This document shows positions 35,353-41,713 of a DNA stretch of 64,000 bases, in pieces. The translations under genes and the position numbers were made by a program. Location of the stretch: the NCBI RefSeq assembly GCF_000718255.1, contig NZ_JOFJ01000014.1, positions 255,417 through 319,416 on the forward strand, given 5' to 3'. The notes beneath the pieces were generated by a model that did no database searches, was not told the origin of the DNA, and saw only the letters and a list, made by a program, of their open reading frames with translations. The DNA is from Spirillospora albida. Lineage in GTDB: Bacteria > Actinomycetota > Actinomycetes > Streptosporangiales > Streptosporangiaceae. Position 1 is the first letter of the stretch; each line of letters starts with the position of its first letter.

Positions 35353-37079
35353 CCGCCGTGCACCCGATCGTCGTGATCCTGCTGATCCTCGTCTGGGCCG
35401 CCCTGATGTGGATCCAGGTCGTGTACGTGGTCCCGGTACTGTTCGCGGTGACGCTGGCCGCCGCAGGGGTCGCCGCCCTCGGCCTCTACCACCTGCACGC
35501 CTGCCGGACGCTCGCGCCGGTCACGCTTGCCGGGCCGTCACCGGTCGCGGCGCCGGAGATCTCCTACCGGCACTACCTGCTCGGGCAGGTGTGGCGCGAC
35601 TGGTGGGCGATCACGCGGACGGTCGTGCCGCGGGTCCGGCGGACGGCCCGCGGGGTGCTCGCCGCGCTGACCCGGACGCTCGTCGGCGGCTTCTGGGGGC
35701 TCTTCCTGTTCCCGGTGTGGGCGGCGCTGTGCGCCGGGATCGTGGCGGCCGCCGTCCCTGCCGCCGTGTTCGTGCTGGCGCTGACCGTCCTGTACGGGGC
35801 GGTCGCGACCGCGTGGCTGGCGGCGTGGCTGGCGTGCGTGCTGGTCCTCGCCGCGATCGAGCGCGGCTTCATGGCCTACGGGCGGATCCTGCAGACCTGC
35901 CCGCATCCGTTCTGCTACGAGCGGATCGCCCTGCCGGTGTACGCGTGCCCCGGCTGCGGGGCGCGGCATCCCCGCCTCGCGCCGGGCCCGGCGGGCGCGT
36001 TCCGGCACGTGTGCCGGTGCGGGGCGCGGCTGCCGACGACGGTCCCGCTCGGCCGGTTCCGGCTCGCCGCGTACTGCCCGCACTGCGGCGGACGGCTGCC
36101 CGAGCGGATCGGGCGCGTCCGGGTGGAGCCGCTGCCGTTCGTCGGCGGGCCCGGCGCCGGGAAGACGACGTTCATGATGCTGGGCATCCGGGCGCTGCAC
36201 GACCGGGCCCGCGCCGCGCGGGGACGCCTCGCGTTCGTCGAGCAGCGGCACGCGCAGGCGTACGCGGGCGCGCTGCGCGCGTTCGAGCGCGGCGGCCGGC
36301 TGACCAAGACGGGCCCCGAGCTGCCCCTGGCCACGATGCTGGACGTCGAGCTGCCCGGCCGGGCGCGGCGCATCCTGTACCTGTTCGATCCGGCCGGGGA
36401 GCACTTCACGGGCGCGACGGAGGTGGAGTCGCTCCGCTACCTCGACCACGGGGAGGCGCTGCTGTTCATCGTCGACCCGTTCGCGCTCCCCCACGTGCGG
36501 CGCGCCCTGACCGGTGACGAGCGCGGCCTCGTGGAGGGCGCGGGGGCGGCGTCGGACGAGGATCCGGCGGACACCTTCCAGCGCGTGCTGAACGAGCTGC
36601 GCTCCCGTCCCGACCGGGGCCGCCAGAAGCGCGTCGCCGTCGTCGTCACCAAGACCGACCTGCTGGTCCGCACGGAGGTCGGCCGCCGCCTCGGCGATGT
36701 CCGCGGCTGGCTCGGCGGCGTCGGGCTCGGCAACACCGTCCGGACACTCGACCAGGTCGCGGGCGAGGTGCGGTACTTCGCGTCCGGGCTGGCCCCCGGC
36801 GGTCCGGGCGCCGAGGTCGCCGACCTGCTGGGCTGGGTGTCCGGGCTGCCCGACGCCCCCAAGGGCGGCGAGGACGGCGCCCCGGACGGCGGCACGGGAG
36901 GGGATCCGCCGGGCACGGTGCCGCTGCGCGCGCCGTGGCCGGTGCGGGGGCGCGGAGCCGGCCGCGTTCCGTTCGGCTACCAGGCGGGGCGCTGGGGGGT
37001 GCTGGCGAGCCTGTCGGTGCTGACGGTCACGGCGCTGACCGGCGCGGCCGTCGCCGCCGCCGGTCACCTGCCCTACTGA
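35349..37079 (+). CDS. Membrane-anchored Zn-ribbon GTPase (double-GTPase system type)
   Basis: 576 residues; GTG overlaps the upstream TGA. N-terminal membrane segments (residues about 5-50, and about 115-175) are followed by zinc ribbons (CPGC, CRCG, CPHCGG), then a P-loop GTPase: GGPGAGKTT, LFDPAGEH, and VTKTD. One more hydrophobic helix closes the C-terminus. This matches the second, membrane partner of paired DO-GTPases. The architecture puts the GTP-driven step at the membrane, as expected for an abortive or pore-type response, but that is inference. Last gene of the operon; it ends three bases from the convergent TetR gene. Confidence 0.8.
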   Translation: MTAVHPIVVILLILVWAALMWIQVVYVVPVLFAVTLAAAGVAALGLYHLHACRTLAPVTLAGPSPVAAPEISYRHYLLGQVWRDWWAITRTVVPRVRRTARGVLAALTRTLVGGFWGLFLFPVWAALCAGIVAAAVPAAVFVLALTVLYGAVATAWLAAWLACVLVLAAIERGFMAYGRILQTCPHPFCYERIALPVYACPGCGARHPRLAPGPAGAFRHVCRCGARLPTTVPLGRFRLAAYCPHCGGRLPERIGRVRVEPLPFVGGPGAGKTTFMMLGIRALHDRARAARGRLAFVEQRHAQAYAGALRAFERGGRLTKTGPELPLATMLDVELPGRARRILYLFDPAGEHFTGATEVESLRYLDHGEALLFIVDPFALPHVRRALTGDERGLVEGAGAASDEDPADTFQRVLNELRSRPDRGRQKRVAVVVTKTDLLVRTEVGRRLGDVRGWLGGVGLGNTVRTLDQVAGEVRYFASGLAPGGPGAEVADLLGWVSGLPDAPKGGEDGAPDGGTGGDPPGTVPLRAPWPVRGRGAGRVPFGYQAGRWGVLASLSVLTVTALTGAAVAAAGHLPY

Positions 37080-37082
37080 CGC

Positions 37083-37679
37083 TCACTTCGCCTCGAGCCC
37101 GGCGAGCACGAAGTCGGCGACCTCCGCCGCGAGCTCGGCGGCCGGCTTCGGCCCGTCCGCGCGGTACCAGGACGGCATCTGGTTCACCATGCCCAGCGCG
37201 ACGATCACGACGGTCTCCGCGGGCGTCGCGGTACTGAACACGCCCTCCCGCCGGCCCTGCTCGATGAGGCCGCGGAACGCCACGTGGTAGCGGCGCCGGT
37301 CGGCCCGGACGGCGTGCATCGCCGCGTCGTCCAGCCGGTGCGACTCGCGCGTGAACACCTTCGCCTCGTCGATGTGCTCGGCGGTGCTGAGGATCAGCTC
37401 GACCAGGACGGTCCGGACGGCCTCGCGCGGCGGGAGCCCCGCCGCGATGACCCGGTCGAGGTCGGCGAGCTGCCGGGCGATCAGGGAGTGGTAGATCTCG
37501 TAGAGGAGATCGTCCTTGGAGTCGAAGTAGTGGTAGAGCGCGCCCTTGGTGACGGCCGCGGCCTCCACGACGGACTGCACGGGCGTGCCGTCGAAGCCCC
37601 TCTCGGCGAACAGCCGGAGCGCGGCGGAAAGGATCCGCCGCTCCACCGGGCTCTGCCGCACCGGCCTGCCGTCCGCCAT
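37083..37679 (-). CDS. TetR-family transcriptional regulator
   Basis: 198 residues from ATG 37679, with GGGAGG six bases upstream. An N-terminal helix-turn-helix (RILSAALRLFAERGFDGTPVQSVVEAAAVTKGALYHYF) is followed by a helical ligand domain. It is divergent from the phosphotriesterase-like gene. A perfect 14-bp palindrome, ACCGACCGGTCGGT, lies between them at 37730-37743 and is the likely operator for both directions. Ligand unknown; the C-terminal domain suits a lipophilic acyl or aromatic ligand. Confidence 0.9.
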   Translation of the reverse strand: MADGRPVRQSPVERRILSAALRLFAERGFDGTPVQSVVEAAAVTKGALYHYFDSKDDLLYEIYHSLIARQLADLDRVIAAGLPPREAVRTVLVELILSTAEHIDEAKVFTRESHRLDDAAMHAVRADRRRYHVAFRGLIEQGRREGVFSTATPAETVVIVALGMVNQMPSWYRADGPKPAAELAAEVADFVLAGLEAK

Positions 37680-37693
37680 CCGCGTCCTCCCTC

Positions 37694-37743
37694 TTGACCC
37701 CCGGCATCCCCGCACATAGCTTGCCAGAAACCGACCGGTCGGT
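37694..37743 (+). promoter_or_regulatory. Promoter and TetR operator in front of the phosphotriesterase-like gene
   Basis: TTGACC (37694-37699), 17 bp, TAGCTT (37717-37722) form a plausible promoter toward 37770. The perfect palindrome ACCGACCGGTCGGT (37730-37743) covers the expected transcription start. It lies 51 bp from the divergent TetR start. Confidence 0.7.
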
Positions 37744-37769
37744 ATGTCACTTCATCCGGGGAGGAACCC

Positions 37770-38747
37770 ATGCCCGACGTCGAGACCGTCCGAGGGCCCG
37801 TGGACGTCGCCGAGCTCGGCCGGACGTTCATGCACGAGCACGTCTTCGTCCTCGGCACCGAGCACGTCCAGAACTACGGCTCGGGCGCCTGGTGGGACGA
37901 GGAGGAGCGCGTCGCCGACGCGGTGACCAAGCTCCGCCAGCTGGTGGAGCGCGGCATCACCACGATCGCCGACCCTACCGTGTGGGGCCTCGGCCGCTAC
38001 ATCCCCCGCGTCGCCCGGATCGCCGAGCAGGTACCGGAGCTGAACATCATCGCCGCGACCGGGATCTACACCTACAACGACGTCCCGTTCCAGTACCACT
38101 ACCGCGGCCCCGGCACGCTGCTGGACGGCTCCGACCCCATGGTGGCCGACTTCGTCCGCGACCTGACCGAGGGCATCGGCGACACCGGCGTCCGCGCAGC
38201 GTTCCTCAAGTGCGCGGTGGACGCGCCGGGCTTCACACCGGGCGTCGAGCGCGTCCTGCGGGCCGTCGCGGGGGCGCACCGGGCGACCGGCGCGCCGATC
38301 ACCGTGCACACCGAGAGCCACACGCAGACGGGACGGCGCGCCCTGGAGATCCTCACCGAGAAGGGCGCCGACCTCAGCAAGGTCGTGATCGGGCACGCCG
38401 GGGACAGCAACGACCTCGACTACCTGATGGCGCTGGCCGACACGGGCGCGATCCTCGGCATGGACCGGTTCGGCATCGACATCATCAACTCGACCGCCGA
38501 CCGCGTGAACACGGTCGTGGCGCTGTGCGAGCGCGGCTACGCCGACCGGATGGTCCTCAGCCACGACGCCAGCTGCTTCATCGACTGGTTCGGCCCCGAC
38601 CCCGAAACGCTGCGGGGGATGGCCCCGAACTGGAACTACCGGCACATCAGCGACGACGTCCTGCCCGCGCTGCGGGCGCGGGGCGTCACCGACGCGCAGC
38701 TCGAGCAGATGCTCGTCACGACCCCGCGGCGGTACTTCACCTCCTGA
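37770..38747 (+). CDS. Phosphotriesterase-like lactonase/hydrolase family protein
   Basis: 325 residues with GGGGAGG before the ATG. Binuclear metal site of the amidohydrolase superfamily: MHEHVFV near the N-terminus, a carboxylated lysine candidate in FLKCAVD, histidines in VHTES and VIGHAGD, and an aspartate in LSHDAS. The TIADPTVWGLGRYI segment is typical of the PLL group, which hydrolyses lactones or phosphotriesters. The substrate is unknown, and the divergent TetR regulator probably senses it or a related compound. Confidence 0.88.
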   Translation: MPDVETVRGPVDVAELGRTFMHEHVFVLGTEHVQNYGSGAWWDEEERVADAVTKLRQLVERGITTIADPTVWGLGRYIPRVARIAEQVPELNIIAATGIYTYNDVPFQYHYRGPGTLLDGSDPMVADFVRDLTEGIGDTGVRAAFLKCAVDAPGFTPGVERVLRAVAGAHRATGAPITVHTESHTQTGRRALEILTEKGADLSKVVIGHAGDSNDLDYLMALADTGAILGMDRFGIDIINSTADRVNTVVALCERGYADRMVLSHDASCFIDWFGPDPETLRGMAPNWNYRHISDDVLPALRARGVTDAQLEQMLVTTPRRYFTS

Positions 38748-38820
38748 TCGAATCGGAATGGATCGGGGATCATGGGGGAAAACAGGAAACCTGGGGGATG
38801 GACCACGAGGAGGCGGCCAG

Positions 38821-39894
38821 GTGACCGACGGCCCCGCTCACCGCAGGGCGCTCGCGCTGCTCGCGGCCGCGGCGCTGCTCGTCCCCGGCTGCCGTCCCGT
38901 GGAGGCGGGCGGCGGCGCCGACCTCCCCCCGACGGTCTCGGCGAGCCCGACGCGGCAGGCGAAGCCGAGCGGACGCCGGCCGGGGGTCGTCAACATCGAC
39001 ACCGAGCGGGCCCTCGACCGGACCCGCGCGGCCGGGACCGGCATCGTGCTCGACACCTCCGGGCTCGTGCTGACGAACAACCACGTGATCGCGGGCGCCA
39101 CCCGGATCAAGGGCACCGACACCGACAATCGCCGGACGTACCGGGCGAAGGTCGTCGGCTACGACAAGACGGGCGACATTGCGGTGATCCGGCTGACCGG
39201 CGCGTCCGGGCTGCGGCCCGCCGCGTTCGCGCCGGCCGACGGCGGCGCCCGCGTCGGCGACCCGGTCACCGCCGTCGGGAACGCGGGCGGCCGGGGCGGG
39301 ACGCCGACCGTCGTGACCGGGCGGGTCACCGCCCTCGGCCAGACCGTCACGGCGCGCAACGAGAGCGACGGCGGCGCGGAGCGGCTGTCCGATCTGATCG
39401 AGACGAACGCGCCGATCCGGCCGGGCCACTCGGGCGGGCCGCTGCTCGACACCGCCGGCCGCGTCATCGGGATGAACACGGCCGCGTCCACGGGACGCAC
39501 CGCCGACGGGCGCAAGCGCAAGGGCGCGCACCGCGGCTACGCGATCCCGGCCGACCGGGTCCTCGCGGTGGCCCGGCAGATCCAGCGCGGCGAGCCGTCC
39601 TCGACCGTGCACATCGGGCCGACGGCGCTGCTCGGCGTCAAGGTGCGCGGTGCCGCGCGCGGGCGGGGCGCCACGGTCATCGAGGTCGTGCCCGACACCC
39701 CCGCCGCCGACGCGGGCGTCCCGGTCGGGGTGACCGTCACCGCGCTCGGCGGCCGGCCGGTCGACTCCCCCGCCACCCTGTCGGCGCTGATGCTCGCGCA
39801 CCATCCGGGTGACAGCGTCCGGCTCGACTGGACGGGACGCGACGGCCGCCCGGGGTCGGTGTTCCTTCGCCTGACCGAGGGCCCGCCGCAGTAG
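38821..39894 (+). CDS. S1C (HtrA/DegP-like) serine protease, lipoprotein
   Basis: 357 residues from GTG 38821, with GAGGAGG eight bases upstream. A short signal sequence ends in the lipobox LLVPGC (cysteine near residue 24), so it is likely tethered outside the membrane. The trypsin-like triad is present: His in LTNNHVI, Asp in KTGDIAVI, Ser in RPGHSGGPL. A C-terminal PDZ domain (TVIEVVPDTPAADAGV) follows. Role: extracytoplasmic protein quality control or processing. The IS200/IS605 element begins about 65 bp downstream. Confidence 0.9.
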   Translation: MTDGPAHRRALALLAAAALLVPGCRPVEAGGGADLPPTVSASPTRQAKPSGRRPGVVNIDTERALDRTRAAGTGIVLDTSGLVLTNNHVIAGATRIKGTDTDNRRTYRAKVVGYDKTGDIAVIRLTGASGLRPAAFAPADGGARVGDPVTAVGNAGGRGGTPTVVTGRVTALGQTVTARNESDGGAERLSDLIETNAPIRPGHSGGPLLDTAGRVIGMNTAASTGRTADGRKRKGAHRGYAIPADRVLAVARQIQRGEPSSTVHIGPTALLGVKVRGAARGRGATVIEVVPDTPAADAGVPVGVTVTALGGRPVDSPATLSALMLAHHPGDSVRLDWTGRDGRPGSVFLRLTEGPPQ

Positions 39895-39950
39895 GCCGGG
39901 CACCGTCCCGCGTGCGACAGTGGGGCCATCCCACTTCGAGGACGTGAGCG

Positions 39951-41180
39951 TTAACGATCCCCACGGATAGATCCGGGGGATTTCCCTCCGGGGCCGGGCC
40001 CTGGATTCCCAGCTCGGACCGCATCTGATCCACCGTCCCGGAAGGAGGCGATCTGGTGTCTTACGTCGTCGGCACTGGCACGGTCGCGTTCAGCCGTGGC
40101 GAGGATCGTCCTCGCGGCGTTGAGGTCACGTCCTGCGGTGTAGCCGCAGGCCGAGCACTCGAAAGTCCGTACGCCCAGTCCGAGGCGGAGATTGGTTCTC
40201 TCGCCGCACCCGGAGCAGGTCATCGTGGTGTAGGCGGGCGGCACCAACACCACCTTCCGGCCCGCCCGCGTACCACGGTCGATCAGTTCCCGCTTGGCGG
40301 CGCCGATCGCGTTGTCCGCGGCCTTGCGGGCCATGGTGGTCTTCGCGAGGAACTTCGGCTTGAAGTCCTCGACGGCGATCAGGTGGTGGTGCTCGACCAC
40401 GTTCTTCGCCCAGACCCGGGCGTCGTGGGTGTTCTGCCGGGCCGCCTTCTTGGCGATCCGGGCGGCCTGGCGCTTGGCCTGCTGGTAGCCCTTGGACTGC
40501 GGCCGGCCCTTGGGCCGGCGTCGGCGGGCCATCGTGCGCTGCGCCTTGGCGAGCTCGGCGGCGCAGCGGCGGCGGTGGCCGAAGTGGGGAAGGTCGAAGG
40601 CCGGGTTCGTGGTGCCGGCGGTGGTCTTGACACCCCAGTCGACGCCGATGCCGGGCAGGTCGGCGTCCGGGGCCGCGGCGACCTCGCGGCGAACCACGAA
40701 GGAGGCGTACCAGTGGCCGAGCGAGTCCTGGTGGACCCGCACACTGGTCGGCTCGGACGGCAGCTCCCGCGACCACACGACCGGGACGGTCACCTTGCCG
40801 GGCAGACACAGCCGGCCGTCTTTGAGCCGGAAGCCGCGGGTGGTGTACTCCAGGCTCGGCAGGGCGTCCTTCTTGCGCTTGGTCTTCGGCCGGCCCCGGC
40901 CCTTGACCTTGAACGAGTGGTCCAGGGCGGCGCCGTAGGCGCGCAGCGTCTGTTGCTGGGCCACCTGCGATCCGTCCCGCAGCCAGGCGTTACGCCCCCG
41001 GGCCTCGGTCAGCAGCTTCGACAGCTTCCCCAACGTCGGCTTACGGCCGGATCGCTGCTGGTGCACGGCCTCGTTCCACAGCCACCGGCAGCGGCCCCAC
41101 TCGTCGAGCAGTGCGGCCTCCGCGATGCGGCCGGGCCGCAGGCGGTAGGTGTAACGCACTGTCTCGGACACGCCGGCCAC
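39951..41180 (-). CDS. tnpB: TnpB, RNA-guided nuclease of IS200/IS605 element
   Basis: 409 residues. The RuvC-like active site is intact: aspartate in GIGVDWGVKT, glutamate in IAVEDFKPKFL, and aspartate in GRDLNAARTIL. A four-cysteine zinc finger lies between (CSGCGERTN and FECSACGY). TnpB proteins of this family cut DNA guided by an omega-RNA made from the transposon end, helping the element persist. It is divergent from tnpA with 29 bp between starts. The stop codon lies just outside the end hairpin, so the guide RNA would overlap the gene's 3' end. Confidence 0.93.
   Translation of the reverse strand: MAGVSETVRYTYRLRPGRIAEAALLDEWGRCRWLWNEAVHQQRSGRKPTLGKLSKLLTEARGRNAWLRDGSQVAQQQTLRAYGAALDHSFKVKGRGRPKTKRKKDALPSLEYTTRGFRLKDGRLCLPGKVTVPVVWSRELPSEPTSVRVHQDSLGHWYASFVVRREVAAAPDADLPGIGVDWGVKTTAGTTNPAFDLPHFGHRRRCAAELAKAQRTMARRRRPKGRPQSKGYQQAKRQAARIAKKAARQNTHDARVWAKNVVEHHHLIAVEDFKPKFLAKTTMARKAADNAIGAAKRELIDRGTRAGRKVVLVPPAYTTMTCSGCGERTNLRLGLGVRTFECSACGYTAGRDLNAARTILATAERDRASADDVRHQIASFRDGGSDAVRAGNPGPGPGGKSPGSIRGDR
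39959..39985 (+). repeat. Left-end hairpin of the IS200/IS605 element
   Basis: Imperfect hairpin beginning CCCCACGGAT and followed by GATTTCC. It lies within the last codons of tnpB and repeats directly at 41674-41699, differing by a few bases and one insertion. It would form the last stem of an omega-RNA transcribed with tnpB. Confidence 0.75.
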
Positions 41181-41209
41181 TATACAGCACGAAGCTATAT
41201 AGTCGCGGC
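41181..41209. promoter_or_regulatory. Divergent tnpA/tnpB start region
   Basis: Only 29 bp separate the two start codons. The segment and its flank hold ACTATA and TATAGT arms of an inverted repeat, each of which could serve as a -10 box in one direction, so both transcripts may be leaderless or nearly so. Confidence 0.4.
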
Positions 41210-41605
41210 ATGGACCAGGTCAGGTCGAACAACAACGTCGTCTACCGCTGCCACTACCACGTCGTCTGGTGCCCGAAGTACCGGCGCAAGGTCATCGACG
41301 GCAAGGTGGACGACCGGCTCAAAGAAATCATCCGGGACGTCTGCGCCGAACGGGACGCCCCGATCGAGGCGATCGAGACGATGCCCGACCACGTGCACCT
41401 GCTCGTGGTCGTGGACCCGCAGTACGGCATCCACCGCCTGGTCAAACAGATCAAGGGCCGGTCATCCCGGCTGCTACGCCAGGAGTTCCCGCACCTCAAG
41501 TCCCGGATGCCGACCCTCTGGACCAACTCCTACTTCGTCGCCACCACCGGCGGCGCCACCCTGGAGGTGGTCAAAAGGTATGTCGAGAACCAGCGCAACG
41601 TGTAA
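41210..41605 (+). CDS. tnpA: TnpA, Y1 transposase of IS200/IS605 element
   Basis: 131 residues. The HUH motif is intact as PDHVHLLV, and the catalytic tyrosine stands in VVKRYVENQ near the C-terminus. N-terminal strand CHYHVVWCPKYRRKV is the usual start. The family cuts and joins single-stranded DNA at the hairpin ends during replication. Both catalytic parts are present, so the element may still move. Confidence 0.94.
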   Translation: MDQVRSNNNVVYRCHYHVVWCPKYRRKVIDGKVDDRLKEIIRDVCAERDAPIEAIETMPDHVHLLVVVDPQYGIHRLVKQIKGRSSRLLRQEFPHLKSRMPTLWTNSYFVATTGGATLEVVKRYVENQRNV

Positions 41606-41611
41606 CCAGAC

Positions 41612-41638
41612 GCCCATCCGCCTTGGCGGCGGATGGGC
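41612..41638. repeat. Hairpin downstream of tnpA
   Basis: Perfect 11-bp arms GCCCATCCGCC and GGCGGATGGGC with a 5-base loop, seven bases after the tnpA stop. It may serve as the tnpA terminator or as part of the right-end structure. A second stem with CCCCTG and CAGGGG follows at 41641-41662. Confidence 0.6.
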
Positions 41639-41673
41639 TACCCCTGACCTGCTCCGCAGGGGCTCCGTTTCCT

Positions 41674-41699
41674 CCCCACGGCTAAAGCCGGGGATTTCC
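41674..41699 (+). repeat. Right-end hairpin of the IS200/IS605 element
   Basis: CCCCACGGC, TAAA, GCCGGGG, then GATTTCC. Direct copy of the left-end hairpin at 39959-39985. It ends 14 bases before the start codon of the molybdopterin oxidoreductase. Confidence 0.75.
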
Positions 41700-41713
41700 A
41701 CAGAAGGCACCGG

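Larger units (their letters stand above)
39959..41700. mobile_element. IS200/IS605-type insertion sequence (tnpB and tnpA, divergent)
   Basis: The element carries tnpB (minus) and tnpA (plus). An almost identical hairpin lies in the same orientation at each end: CCCCACGGATAGATCCGGGG from 39959 and CCCCACGGCTAAAGCCGGGG from 41674, both followed by GATTTCC. Such subterminal hairpins, not inverted repeats, mark the ends of Y1-transposase elements. The exact cleavage points cannot be fixed; the left one is probably within the bases just before 39959 (near TTAAC at 39951-39955) and the right one just after 41700. Extra hairpins stand at 41612-41638 and 41641-41662. Confidence 0.85.
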
